Assembly (NCBI RefSeq): GCF_012910805.1
Contig: NZ_WTVK01000020.1
Span: 1 to 64,000, forward strand
Reading direction: 5' to 3'
Origin: Aromatoleum evansii
GTDB lineage: Bacteria; Pseudomonadota; Gammaproteobacteria; Burkholderiales; Rhodocyclaceae
Length of the DNA stretch: 64,000 nucleotides
Part shown: piece after piece, positions 36,401 through 44,399 of the stretch
Layout of the letters: each line of letters begins with the position of its first letter
Numbering within the stretch: the first letter of the stretch is position 1
Notes under the pieces: model-generated
Seen by the model: only the letters and a program-made list of their open reading frames with translations
Told to the model about the DNA's origin: nothing
Database searches by the model: none
Made by a program: the position numbers and the translations under genes

Positions 36401-39295
36401 CGCCGCGGACAGTCGGGCTTATGGGGATACGCCATCTCGGGCGACCTGCCGATCGTGCTGCTGCAGATCGGTGATTCGGCCAATATTGATCTCGTGCGCC
36501 AACTCGTGCAGGCCCATGCGTACTGGCGGCTGAAGGGGCTGGCGGTGGACCTGGTGATCTGGAACGAGGAGCACGCCGGGTACCGGCAACGACTGCAGGA
36601 ACAGATCATGGGCCTGATCGCCTCGGGGATCGAGGCGAGCGTGATCGATCGGCCGGGAGGCATCTTCGTGCGGCCCGCGGAGCAGATGTCCGCCGAGGAT
36701 CGCATCCTGCTGCAGTCGGTCGCACGCGCCATCATCACGGATGGCCGGGGAACGCTGGTGGAACAGCTCGACCATCGCGCCCCTGCCGAACCGCGGCCGC
36801 CGCGGTTTGTGCCGAGCCGCGCGCAGCGTGCAGAAAGCCCGCCTGCCCGAGAGCCGCCGCGCCGCGATCTGATCCTTTCCAACGGACTCGGCGGATTCAC
36901 GCCCGACGGGCGCGAATACGTCATTGCGCTCGCGCCCGGTGAGGCGACCCCGGCGCCGTGGGTGAACGTCCTGGCGAACCCCTGGTTCGGCACGATCGTC
37001 TCGGAGAGCGGCGTCGCCTACACCTGGAGCGAGAACGCGCACGAATTCCGTCTCACCCCCTGGGACAACGACCCGGTGAGCGATTCGGGCGGCGAAGCCC
37101 TGTATCTGCGCGACGAAGAGACCGGCCAGTTCTGGTCGCCCACGCCGCTGCCTGCGCGCGCCGAGACGTCCTGCGTCGTCCGCCACGGATTCGGCTACAG
37201 CGTCTTCGAGACCCGCTCCGGCGGCATCTGGTCGGAACTGCGGGTTTTCGTGGCGCTGGATGCCGCCGTCAAGTTCTCGGTGTTGAAGGTGCGAAACGAA
37301 TCGGGCCGCGCGCGCCGGCTCTCTGCGACCGGCTACGTCGAGTGGGTGCTGGGGGATCTGCGTGCGAAATCCGCCATGCATGTCAGCACCGAGATCGACC
37401 CCCGCAGCGGTGCGCTCTACGCGCGCAACCCCTACAGCATGGAGTTTGCCGAGCGGGTTGCCTTCTTCGACGTGGATGACCCCACCCGTAACCTGAGCGG
37501 CGACCGCACGGAATTCCTCGGGCGCAACGGCACCCTGCGAAATCCGGCGGCGATGGGCCGCTCGCGCCTGTCCGGCAAGGTGGGCGCCGCCCTGGATCCG
37601 TGCGGCGCGATCCAGGTGACCTTCGACCTCGCTGACGGCCAGGAGCGCGATATCGTCTTCCGCCTCGGCGTCGGGCGCAACGTCGAAGACGCCGGGAGGC
37701 TCGTGCAGCGCTTCCGCGGCCCCCTGGCCGTGCGCGGTGCGCTGGAAGCGGTGCAGCAGCACTGGAACCGCACGCTTGGCGCGGTGCAGGTGGAAACGCC
37801 CGACCCGTCGGTCAATGTTCTGACCAACGGCTGGCTGGTGTACCAGACCCTGGCGTGCCGTGTGTGGGCGCGCAGCGGCTACTACCAGTCGGGCGGTGCC
37901 TTCGGCTTCCGTGATCAGCTGCAGGACGTGATGGCGCTGATCCACGCCGAGCCCGCGCTGGTGCGTGCGCATCTGCTGTTGTGCGCGAGCCGTCAGTTCC
38001 AGGAGGGCGACGTGCAGCACTGGTGGCATCCGCCGGCGGGTCGGGGCGTGCGCACGCGGTGTTCGGACGACTACCTGTGGCTACCGCTGGCGGTGTGCCG
38101 CTATGTGACGAGTACCGGCGACAGCGGGGTGCTGGACGAAGCCGTGCACTTCCTCGAGGGCCGCCCGGTCAATCCCGAGGACGACTCCTACTACGATCTC
38201 CCCGGCCGCTCCGTCGACGTGGACAGCCTGTACCAGCACTGCGTGCGCGCCATACGCCATGGTCTGCGTTTCGGCGAGCGCGGTCTGCCGCTGATCGGCG
38301 CGGGCGACTGGAACGACGGCATGAATCTGGTGGGGATCAAGGGCAAGGGCGAAAGCGTCTGGCTGGGCTTCTTCCTGTGCGACGTGCTCGGGCAGTTCGC
38401 CGGGGTGGCGAGGGCGCACGGTGATGCAGCCTTCGCCGATCTGTGCGTCGAAGAGGCGGGGAAGCTGCGCCGGAACATTGAACAGCACGCCTGGGACGGT
38501 CAGTGGTACCGCCGCGCCTGGTTCGACGATGGCACGCCGCTCGGTTCGGCAGCCAACACGGAATGCCGCATCGATTCGATCTCGCAGAGCTGGTCGGTGC
38601 TGTCCGGGGCGGGTGACGAGACGCGCTCGCGCATGGCCATGCAAGCGGTCGACGAGCGCCTCGTGCGCCGCGACTACGCGCTCGTCCAGCTTCTCGATCC
38701 CCCCTTCGACAAGTCGAACCTCGATCCCGGCTACATCCGCGGCTACGTGCCGGGCGTGCGCGAGAACGGCGGCCAGTACACCCACGGGGCGATCTGGGCG
38801 GCGATGGCGTTTGCCGCGCTGGGCGAGCGTGAGCGCGCCTGGGAGTTGCTGACCCTGATCAACCCGGTCAATCACGGACTTTCCGCGCAGGGAATCGCCA
38901 CCTACAAGGCGGAACCCTACGTCGTCGCGGCCGACGTCTACGCACTCACGCCGCACATCGGTCGCGGCGGCTGGAGCTGGTACACCGGCTCGGCTGGCTG
39001 GATGTACAGGTTGATCGTCGAATCGCTGCTGGGCCTGAGGCTGGCGGGCGACACGCTGCACCTCGCACCATGCCTGCCTGCGGCGTGGCACGCCTACAAG
39101 ATCCACTACCAGTATCGGGAAACGACGTACCACATCGGCGTCGCGCAAACGCGCACCGGCGATGCGGGAGCGCGCGGCGTGACGAGCGTGACCGTGGATG
39201 GCGTCGCGCAGGACGACAGGGTGATTCACCTTGTCGATGACGGGCAGGAACACCTGGTCGAGGTGAAGGTGGAGGTGGGCATGGGGGCGAACTGA
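30488..39295 (+). CDS. Giant cyclic beta-1,2-glucan synthase-type protein (GT84 plus GH94)
   Basis: About 2,935 residues. An N-terminal region (1-400) precedes membrane helices (about 430-490). The glycosyltransferase domain has TLDTDTQLPRDTARQFVGAM, LSHDLLEGCYARAG and the acceptor motif RRHRWIRGDWQ (about 540-800). More helices (about 840-900 and 970-1030) are followed by a glucoamylase-like domain (AVAHRTSPTNIGMALLANLS) and long C-terminal phosphorylase regions of the GH94 type (GDWNDGMNLVG, GRGGWSWYTGSAGWMYR). This is the layout of NdvB/ChvB, which makes periplasmic cyclic beta-1,2-glucans used in osmoadaptation. The start is uncertain: TTG 30488 fits AAAAGG at 30475; GTG 30446 and TTG 30413 are in frame. 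Product linkage is inferred from family. Confidence 0.88.
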   Translation: MNAGTKLSTYLQQFKARFRGRVWPRISPDEEPPLRSELFSADQMEQHGKALAASHRLAPGRAPDQLLGRLAANETALVEVCTLLTAAVTENRRITPAGDWLLDNFYLIEEQIRTAKRHLPKGYSRELPRLDDGASGPLAARPRVYDIALEAVAHGDGRVDTESLSRFVAAYQSVTALKLGELWAVPIMLRLAVIENLRRVGVRIATGWAERDLADSWADQMTATAESDPKSLILVIADMARSDPPMVSAFVAELARRLQGRGPALALPLTWIEQRLAESGLTIEQLVQAENQQQAADQVSISNSIGSLRVLGAMDWREFVESMSIVEQTLLQDPAGVYGRMDFATRDNYRHATERIARKGRLTEGEVARKAIELARAGAAVEADSGRADRAAHVGFYLIDKGLPALEQVAEVGLSGLDALRRVAGSLPLLPYLGAIALITLVVAGGLLARASGAGLSVWVLLPVGIVSVLAVSQLAVAMVNWLATLLVAPHPLPRMDFSKGIPPQSRTLVVVPTMLTSAQNVEDLVEALEVRFLANRDANLHFALLTDFLDAQQESLPEDGPLKELARTRIEELNEKYGGARAGGDIFSLFHRSRRWNPQELVWMGHERKRGKLADLNALLRGKVRGADGDRFALIVGNTAVLSGVKYVITLDTDTQLPRDTARQFVGAMAHPLNRACYDTDKRRMSDGYAILQPRVSVSLPGTNRSRYARLYGGEPGIDPYTRAVSDVYQDVFGEGSFIGKGIYDVDAFEQALDGRFPENCILSHDLLEGCYARAGLLSDVQVYEDYPARYSADVSRRHRWIRGDWQLAGWLLRRVPDEGAHRRPNPLSLLSQWKLADNLRRSLVPAALTLLLLSGWTLMATAWLWTLAVIGVLLIPSLCAAMLDLLRKPDEVLIRQHLAAVAQSTARRLMQAAFELACLPYEAWFSLDAIVRTAWRMRVVRRRLLEWKPSSEVERELGGRGSGDLAACWRSMWAGPATAALTAIYLAAESPTVLAVAGPILLLWFASPGIAWWVSRPLARRSAALTAEQTMFLRTLARRTWAFFDTFVGADDHWLPPDNYQEYRVAAVAHRTSPTNIGMALLANLSAYDFGYIPAGQLIERTTNTLRTMDALERHRGHFYNWYDTQSLLPLPPLYVSTVDSGNLAGHLLTLRAGLLALADDKVLAGRLFDGLSDTFRILADLANAMDRGAAGSVAEFRNTLEALSAAPPGTLAAARSTLVRLATGAAELAKRVVVSPDVGDDSAPERDAKTMEAQEWAQALERQCQEALDELSFLAPWLALPAPPDGLEAQGAEPVAECVAECVDLSGIPTLRELATAGSVRAQDRIAAIERLALQCGELAQMDYEFLFDKTRHLLTIGYNVEERRLDSSYYDLLASEARLCSFVAIAQGQVSQESWFTLGRLLTGTGGEPVLLSWSGSMFEYLMPLLVMPTYDNTLLDQTCKAAVARQIEYGFQRGVPWGISESGYNTVDMHLNYQYRAFGVPGLGLKRGLADDLVIAPYASVLALMVAPEEACLNLQRLAGEGFLGKFGFFEAIDYTPARQRRGQSHVVVRSFMAHHQGMSLLALAYLLQDRPMQRRFESDRLFQAVMLLLQERIPKAAALFAHTAQLSDVRATSVAAETQIRVFTTPDTPIPEVQLLSNGRYHVMLTNAGGGYSRWKDLAVTRWREDGTCDNRGTFCYVREVTSGANGDFWSNSYQPTLKRPTSYEAIFSEGRAEFRRRDPVSTGEGAADGDFETYTEIVVSPEDDIELRRVRITNRSERRREVEVTSYAEVVIAPAAADALHPAFSNLFVQTEIVRERCAILCTRRPRSAGEQAPWMLHLMAVHGAHVSAVSYETDRLRFIGRTRSAADPLAMRDPGPLSDTDGSVLDPIVAIRHRVTLDPEQSVTIDIVSGITDTRDMAVSLVEKYQDRHLADRVFDLTWTHSQVVLRQLNASEADAQLHARLAGSVIHANASLRADPAVLIKNRRGQSGLWGYAISGDLPIVLLQIGDSANIDLVRQLVQAHAYWRLKGLAVDLVIWNEEHAGYRQRLQEQIMGLIASGIEASVIDRPGGIFVRPAEQMSAEDRILLQSVARAIITDGRGTLVEQLDHRAPAEPRPPRFVPSRAQRAESPPAREPPRRDLILSNGLGGFTPDGREYVIALAPGEATPAPWVNVLANPWFGTIVSESGVAYTWSENAHEFRLTPWDNDPVSDSGGEALYLRDEETGQFWSPTPLPARAETSCVVRHGFGYSVFETRSGGIWSELRVFVALDAAVKFSVLKVRNESGRARRLSATGYVEWVLGDLRAKSAMHVSTEIDPRSGALYARNPYSMEFAERVAFFDVDDPTRNLSGDRTEFLGRNGTLRNPAAMGRSRLSGKVGAALDPCGAIQVTFDLADGQERDIVFRLGVGRNVEDAGRLVQRFRGPLAVRGALEAVQQHWNRTLGAVQVETPDPSVNVLTNGWLVYQTLACRVWARSGYYQSGGAFGFRDQLQDVMALIHAEPALVRAHLLLCASRQFQEGDVQHWWHPPAGRGVRTRCSDDYLWLPLAVCRYVTSTGDSGVLDEAVHFLEGRPVNPEDDSYYDLPGRSVDVDSLYQHCVRAIRHGLRFGERGLPLIGAGDWNDGMNLVGIKGKGESVWLGFFLCDVLGQFAGVARAHGDAAFADLCVEEAGKLRRNIEQHAWDGQWYRRAWFDDGTPLGSAANTECRIDSISQSWSVLSGAGDETRSRMAMQAVDERLVRRDYALVQLLDPPFDKSNLDPGYIRGYVPGVRENGGQYTHGAIWAAMAFAALGERERAWELLTLINPVNHGLSAQGIATYKAEPYVVAADVYALTPHIGRGGWSWYTGSAGWMYRLIVESLLGLRLAGDTLHLAPCLPAAWHAYKIHYQYRETTYHIGVAQTRTGDAGARGVTSVTVDGVAQDDRVIHLVDDGQEHLVEVKVEVGMGAN

Positions 39296-39335
39296 ACGGG
39301 GCCATGCGTGCAGCGGCATCGCGGCGAATGTGCCG

Positions 39336-39430
39336 CGATCCGGGTAGGTCGCAAGCCGCCGGCGCGCTCCCGGAACGTGCAATACCGCAGTCGCTGATCC
39401 ACAACCCGAAGCAAAACCGGAGCCTGGCGC
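39336..39430 (+). pseudogene. Decayed copy of the 22.5-22.9 kb region including the start of a Crp-like gene
   Basis: Bases 39336-39379 (gcgatccgggtaggtcgcaa onward) closely match 22481-22526. Bases 39378-39429 (gcaataccgcagtcgctgat onward) closely match 22826-22880, the first 18 codons of the Crp-PAS gene. The intervening 300 bases present in the 22.5-kb locus are missing and the start codon has become ATA. It is a duplicated fragment with an internal deletion. Confidence 0.75.
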
Positions 39431-39464
39431 GCGAGCGCGGCACCCGAAAATCCCGATGGGGCGT

Positions 39465-40844
39465 TCAGAGCCAGTACTCCCAGGCGCGCGCGAACAACTC
39501 CTGGAGGCGCAGGTGGAGCGGGCGGCGCTCCCACTGCTCGAGCGTTATCGCATCGGACTCCGCCAGGTCCTTCTTGAACATCGCCTGCACCTGGCTGCCA
39601 AACTCCGTCCCCAGCACAACCGCGTTCAACTCGTAGTTGTGCAGGAAGCTGCGCCAGTCGAGGTTGGTCGACCCGACCGTGGCCCACACGCCGTCCACCA
39701 GCGCCGTCTTGGAATGCAGGATTGCTCCGCGCCGCTCGTAGATCTTGATGCCCGCCCGCAGCAGTTGCCCGTAGTAGCGGCGTCCGGCATGGAACACCAG
39801 CCAGGAGTCGGTCTGGCTCGGCAGGATCAGCTTCACGTCGACCCCACGTCCGGCTGCGGCTTCGAGTGCCGCGAGCAGCTGCGGGTCGGGGACGAAATAC
39901 GCATTGGTCAGTTGCACGCTGATCTCGGCGCTGCCGATGGCCGACAGCAGCGTGGCGTAGATCAGGCTGTAGGGTTCGTCGGGTGAACTGCCGATTGCCC
40001 GTACCACCAGCCGGCCAGCGTTCTCGAGGCGCGGGAAGTAGTCCTTCGCCGCCAGCGGCTCACCCTTCTGCGTTTCCCACGTCGCGAGGAACAGCTTCTG
40101 GAACTCTGCAACCACCGGACCCTGCAACTGCAGGTCGGTATCGCGCCACGCTACGCTGCCGTCGGGGCGGGGGCGCGAACGCTTGCCAGTGGAACTGCCG
40201 GAGTAGACGCTGCTGATGTTGATGCCGCCCAGGAATGCGGTGCGTCCGTCGACGATCAACAATTTGCGGTGGTCACGCTGGTTCAACTCCCATTCCTTGC
40301 GGCGCACCAGCGGGTTGATGGGGTTGAATTCGAGGATCCGGATGCCGCTGTCGCTCAGCCGCTGGAAGAAGGCGGTCGGCGTGCCGATGGTGCCTACGCT
40401 GTCACGGATCAGATTGACCTGCACGCCTTGCTGCTGCTTGTCGATCAGTGCCTGCGCGAAGCGCTGGCCGACCTCGTCGTCCTCGAAGATGTAGGTCTCC
40501 ATGTTGATGTGATCGCGGGCGCCCAGAATGGCCGCCAGCATCGCCTCATAGGTGGCGGGGCCGTCCTGGAGCAGTACCACGTGGTTGCCGGTGGTCAGGG
40601 GGCTGCCGACGATGGCCTCTTCGAGCGCCAGGTGGCGGGCAAAAATGTCCGTGTTCTGGCCGCGACTCGCCAGCCGGTCGAGGATGGCCTTGCTCTGCTC
40701 TGCCGACAGCGGGCCGCTCGCCCCTTGCAGTTGCACCGCAGGGCCGCGGTGCGGGGCCAGGTCGGGCACGATGGTCGGCAGGCTCGTGCAGCCGGCGAGC
40801 GTCAGAATCAGCACAGCCATCAACGGGGCGATCGATTTCGGCAT
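39465..40844 (-). CDS. Phospholipase D/cardiolipin synthase-like lipoprotein
   Basis: The 459-residue protein starts with a lipoprotein signal (LILTLAGC, Cys19) and contains two HKD motifs, HRKLLIVDGRTAFLGG (about residue 210) and HSKTALVDGVWATVGSTN (about 405), the active-site pair of the PLD superfamily. The length and outer layout resemble ClsC-type cardiolipin synthases, which join phosphatidylglycerol and phosphatidylethanolamine. ATG 40844 is chosen since GGAGGA lies 7 bases upstream and the signal starts there. A regulon palindrome with -10 lies at 40937-40981, giving a leader of about 85 bases. Confidence 0.88.
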   Translation of the reverse strand: MPKSIAPLMAVLILTLAGCTSLPTIVPDLAPHRGPAVQLQGASGPLSAEQSKAILDRLASRGQNTDIFARHLALEEAIVGSPLTTGNHVVLLQDGPATYEAMLAAILGARDHINMETYIFEDDEVGQRFAQALIDKQQQGVQVNLIRDSVGTIGTPTAFFQRLSDSGIRILEFNPINPLVRRKEWELNQRDHRKLLIVDGRTAFLGGINISSVYSGSSTGKRSRPRPDGSVAWRDTDLQLQGPVVAEFQKLFLATWETQKGEPLAAKDYFPRLENAGRLVVRAIGSSPDEPYSLIYATLLSAIGSAEISVQLTNAYFVPDPQLLAALEAAAGRGVDVKLILPSQTDSWLVFHAGRRYYGQLLRAGIKIYERRGAILHSKTALVDGVWATVGSTNLDWRSFLHNYELNAVVLGTEFGSQVQAMFKKDLAESDAITLEQWERRPLHLRLQELFARAWEYWL

Positions 40845-40936
40845 CGAACCGTCCTCCGGAATCCTCTGGGCAGGAAAAGCGCCGCACTGCTGGCGACGAG
40901 ACGTTCGCCAGTAGGCAGGGGCACGATCCGCAGCAC

Positions 40937-40981
40937 AGCCTAAGTGTAGGCCATGCATTGTTCCGTGCGCTGTCGAACAGA
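40937..40981 (-). promoter_or_regulatory. Regulon palindrome and -10 for the PLD gene
   Basis: TCCGTGCG-CTGT-CGAACAGA (40962-40981) on the plus strand. On the minus strand TAGGCT (complement of 40937-40942) is centred exactly 32 bp from the palindrome centre. Confidence 0.65.
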
Positions 40982-41146
40982 GCAGCATGACTTCTGCGGC
41001 GTAAAGTCGTTGTGGAGCAGTGCCGACGCCAGCGGTCATCCCGGGAATTCACGTTTCGGGTAACGCGGAAGCGCGCATTGCCCGATCCGGGCCATTCCGA
41101 TTGGAATAAGGTCAAGCATGACAAGGACCGAACCGCGATTGGAGTA

Positions 41147-41167
41147 GCATACCTTTTTCTGGTATGC
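41147..41167. promoter_or_regulatory. Palindrome upstream of the GGDEF-EAL gene
   Basis: GCATACC-tttttct-GGTATGC is a perfect 7-bp inverted repeat with a T-rich centre, about 185 bases upstream of the start at 41352. It is unlike the shared regulon palindrome and could be an operator or a small hairpin. Confidence 0.4.
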
Positions 41168-41351
41168 AGTCCGGTGCAATCAGGGAGGCCCTGTGGCGAC
41201 GAGCAAGGTGCCAGGAAGAACGCTACGGGCGTCCGGGTTGCAACCGCCGGCGTCGCCCTCTATCTCACCGCCGAGGGTGCCACCACCCCGGAAGATATGC
41301 ATCGTCGGCATCGATGCTCCCGCCAACGTGAGCACATGAGGATCAGGGACG

Positions 41352-43571
41352 ATGGGCAAGAGCGCGGGTAGCAAAGACCCCCTGCGGATCGCCGCCGAAG
41401 CGCAACTCCGCACTGGCGGGGATGTTCCGCAACGATCGGACGATGGTTTACTGCACGAACTCCAGGTGCATCAGATTGAACTGGAGATGCAGAACGAGGC
41501 GCTGCGCCAAGCCCGCATCGAGATGGAGGAGTCGCGCGATCGCTATGCGAATCTCTTCGATTTTGCACCGATGGGCTATCTCACGCTATCCCGGGATGAG
41601 GTCATCACCGAGGCCAATCTCGTCGCGGCGACGCTCATGCGCATGCCCCGATCAAAACTGAATCAGCGCCGCTTCGAACACTTCATTGCCCCGCATGATC
41701 AGGACAATTGGCGGCGGGAGATTGCCGCGGCGTGGCAGGGGCAGGCCAACCTGACGCTGAATTGCGAACTGCGGCTGAGGAGGAGCGACGGCTCGCTCTT
41801 TCCGGCCCAGTTGCAATGCGTGGTGATGGACATGGCGGGAAGGACGCCGGTCTTGCGCATCGCATTTTCCGACATTACCGAGCGCCGCCAAACCGAGGAA
41901 GAGCGGCGCATTGCCGCCATCGCGTTCGAGTCGCAGGAGGGGATGATCGTGACCGACGCCAATGGCGTCATCATCCGAGTCAATCGCGCCTTTACGGAAC
42001 TGAGCGGCTACAGTGAGGCCGAGGCTGTGGGGAAGACGCCGGCCCTGCTGCGCTCAGGACGCCACGATAAGGCGTTCTACCGGAGCATGTGGCAGTCGCT
42101 CAAGGACAAGCACTACTGGCAGGGCGAAGTCTGGAATCGGCGCAAGACCGGACAACTCTACGTCGCATGGCTGACCATCACCGCCGTCATGACGCCCGAA
42201 GGAGGCGTCTCCCATTACGTCGGCGCATTTTCCGATACCACCGAGAAGAGCCAGGCTGCGGCGGAGATCCACCGCCTGGCCTTCTTCGATCCGCTCACCC
42301 ATCTGCCCAACCGGCGCCTGCTGCAGGACCGGCTGGGGCATGCGCTGGCTGCGAGCTCGCGCAATGGTCTGTATGGCGCGATCCTGTTTCTGGATCTGGA
42401 CAACTTCAAGACGCTCAACGACACCCGTGGCCACGACGTCGGCGACCTGTTGCTGGTCGAGGTGGCGCAGCGCGTGCGCGCCGGCTTGCGTGAGGGCGAC
42501 ACGGTGGCACGCCTCGGTGGCGACGAGTTCATCATGATTCTGGAAGGTTTGAGTGCGGAAGCGGAGGAGGCCGCACTGCTGGCCAAACAGGTCGGCGAGA
42601 AGTTGACCGAAACCATTGCACAACCATTCGAGCTCGGCGGTGCCGAATTCCACTGCACGACCAGTATCGGCGTGCGCCTGATGAGTGCGCACGATACCGT
42701 CGAGGATTTGCTCAAACATGCCGATCTCGCGCTGTACCAGGCCAAGACGGCCGGCCGCAACACCGTGCGCTTCTACGACCCGTCGATGCAGGCGGCGCTC
42801 GACCGGCGCAGCACGCTCGAGAACGAATTGCGCCACGCGATCAAACGCGGCGAGTTCACGCTGCATTACCAGCCGCAGTTCGATCACTCGCACCGGCTCC
42901 TCGGTGCCGAAGCCTTGCTGCGCTGGCAGCACCCGAGACATGGATTGATCGCACCCGAGGAGTTCATCCCCATCTCGGAGCAGTCGTCGCTCATTCTGCC
43001 GATCGGCAACTGGGTACTCGAGACGGCCTGTGCGCAACTCGCTGCGTGGTCCCGCTGCGAGCGGACCCGCGGAATGATGCTGGGGGTCAACGTCAGTGCG
43101 CGCCAGTTCCACCAGCCCGAATTCGTCGATCAGGTGCGCAATGTGCTCGAGTCCAGCCATGCGAATCCGGAACGCCTGACGCTCGAGCTGACCGAAAGCA
43201 TGGTGCTCGACGACGTCGCCGATACGATCCGGAAAATAACGACGCTCAAGGAATTGGGTATCCATTTTTCGCTCGATGACTTCGGCACCGGGTTCTCATC
43301 CTTTTCCTGTCTCACGCGCCTGTCGCTCGATCAGCTCAAGATCGACAAGTCGTTTGTCGTCAATCTTCCGGATAATGGCGCGGACGCGGCCATTGTTACG
43401 GCCATCATCACGATGGCGCGGAGCCTCGGCTTGAACATCATCGCCGAAGGGGTGGAAACCGAGGCGCAACGGACGTTTCTGGATAGTCAGGGTTGCCATG
43501 CGTATCAGGGGCATCTGTTCAGCCGCCCCTTGCCCGTCGAAGCCTTCGAGGCGTTCGTCAGCGGAAGCTGA
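41352..43571 (+). CDS. PAS-PAS-GGDEF-EAL cyclic-di-GMP enzyme
   Basis: The 739-residue cytoplasmic protein begins with a coil LLHELQVHQIELEMQNEAL (33-51) and PAS 1 (about 60-180). PAS 2 (about 185-305) and the GGDEF domain follow, with intact GGDEF at 389-393 and an RxxD inhibitory site at 380-383 (REGD). The EAL domain (about 490-735) has EALLRW at 520-525 and DDFGTGFSSFSCL. Both catalytic signatures look intact, so it may synthesise and/or degrade c-di-GMP under PAS control. The coil plus PAS 1 is similar to the C-terminus of the Crp-PAS regulator at 22832, suggesting a shared sensing module. No membrane segment or signal peptide is visible. Confidence 0.93.
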   Translation: MGKSAGSKDPLRIAAEAQLRTGGDVPQRSDDGLLHELQVHQIELEMQNEALRQARIEMEESRDRYANLFDFAPMGYLTLSRDEVITEANLVAATLMRMPRSKLNQRRFEHFIAPHDQDNWRREIAAAWQGQANLTLNCELRLRRSDGSLFPAQLQCVVMDMAGRTPVLRIAFSDITERRQTEEERRIAAIAFESQEGMIVTDANGVIIRVNRAFTELSGYSEAEAVGKTPALLRSGRHDKAFYRSMWQSLKDKHYWQGEVWNRRKTGQLYVAWLTITAVMTPEGGVSHYVGAFSDTTEKSQAAAEIHRLAFFDPLTHLPNRRLLQDRLGHALAASSRNGLYGAILFLDLDNFKTLNDTRGHDVGDLLLVEVAQRVRAGLREGDTVARLGGDEFIMILEGLSAEAEEAALLAKQVGEKLTETIAQPFELGGAEFHCTTSIGVRLMSAHDTVEDLLKHADLALYQAKTAGRNTVRFYDPSMQAALDRRSTLENELRHAIKRGEFTLHYQPQFDHSHRLLGAEALLRWQHPRHGLIAPEEFIPISEQSSLILPIGNWVLETACAQLAAWSRCERTRGMMLGVNVSARQFHQPEFVDQVRNVLESSHANPERLTLELTESMVLDDVADTIRKITTLKELGIHFSLDDFGTGFSSFSCLTRLSLDQLKIDKSFVVNLPDNGADAAIVTAIITMARSLGLNIIAEGVETEAQRTFLDSQGCHAYQGHLFSRPLPVEAFEAFVSGS

Positions 43572-43589
43572 ATTCGCTTGAAATCCCGC

Positions 43590-43634
43590 TATGCGTGCTT
43601 CCGTACAGAGTCGATGGCGGCGCTGGGCTAGTCT
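43590..43634 (+). promoter_or_regulatory. Regulon palindrome and -10 upstream of 43873
   Basis: TATGCGTG-CTTC-CGTACAGA (43590-43609) with TAGTCT (43629-43634) centred exactly 32 bp downstream. The next clear gene starts at 43873, so the leader would be about 230 bases; no gene is seen in that interval. Confidence 0.55.
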
Positions 43635-43872
43635 CATCTCTAACGGTGATGCGCCGAATTCATGCGATTTATCGCATTGAATTTTCGGCTGCGACCTACG
43701 CCGCCAAGTCAGGCGGTGGCTGCGGTGTTGCCGGGATAATCTGGTGCACCATTCTTGATGCATTCGGGATTGCCACTCGCGTCGGGACGAGGAGGCGCCA
43801 GCGTCTGCCGCAGAGCGCAAGCGGTGAGTTCGCATCGCTTGAAGTGCCACTTCCGACAACACGAGGTCAGAC

Positions 43873-44316
43873 ATGAAACGGTTAATTTTCGCGGCAGCAC
43901 TGGCTGCTGCCACCATCCCGGCATTTGCCGCCGACGTTGGCGTATCGATCAGCATCGGCGATCCGGGCTTCTATGGGCGCCTCGATATCGGTGATTATCC
44001 GCAGCCGCAAGTCATCCACCGCCGGCCGGTGATCGTCGAGCGGATAGTGGTTGATCGTCCGCCGATCTATCTGCGGGTGCCTCCGGGCCATGCAAAGAAT
44101 TGGCGCAGGCACTGCCACCGATACGACGCCTGCGGCGAGCGGGTCTATTTTGTACGGGACAACTGGTACAACCGCGAATACGTTCCGCGTTACCGCGAAC
44201 GTCATGGTGATCGCAGCGATGATCACCGTGACGGCCGCCGCGACGAGCGCAGGGGTGACCCGCGCTGGGACCAGCGGGACGACCGCCACGGCGACGATCG
44301 CTACCGCAATCGCTAA
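43873..44316 (+). CDS. Exported basic protein of unknown function
   Basis: The 147-residue protein has a clear signal peptide (LIFAAALAAATIPAFAA), a conserved core with VPPGHAKNWRRHCHRYDACG and YFVRDNWYNREYVPRY, and a strongly charged Arg/Asp/His tail (about 110-147). The core pattern recurs in hypothetical periplasmic proteins of betaproteobacteria, with no function known to me. The tail could bind metal or polyanions (inference). The flavoprotein gene at 44400 follows after 83 bases. Confidence 0.75.
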   Translation: MKRLIFAAALAAATIPAFAADVGVSISIGDPGFYGRLDIGDYPQPQVIHRRPVIVERIVVDRPPIYLRVPPGHAKNWRRHCHRYDACGERVYFVRDNWYNREYVPRYRERHGDRSDDHRDGRRDERRGDPRWDQRDDRHGDDRYRNR

Positions 44317-44399
44317 GCATCGGATCGATAACGATCCCGGGGCATGTCGGGCACAAGGCGGACCCTTTGCGGGGGCCGTTGGCGAAACGAGGATGAGAC

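Noticed and set aside
36419-38029. 536-codon open frame antisense to the glucan synthase
   Set aside because: Shadow of a long GC-rich gene; no ribosome binding site or family.
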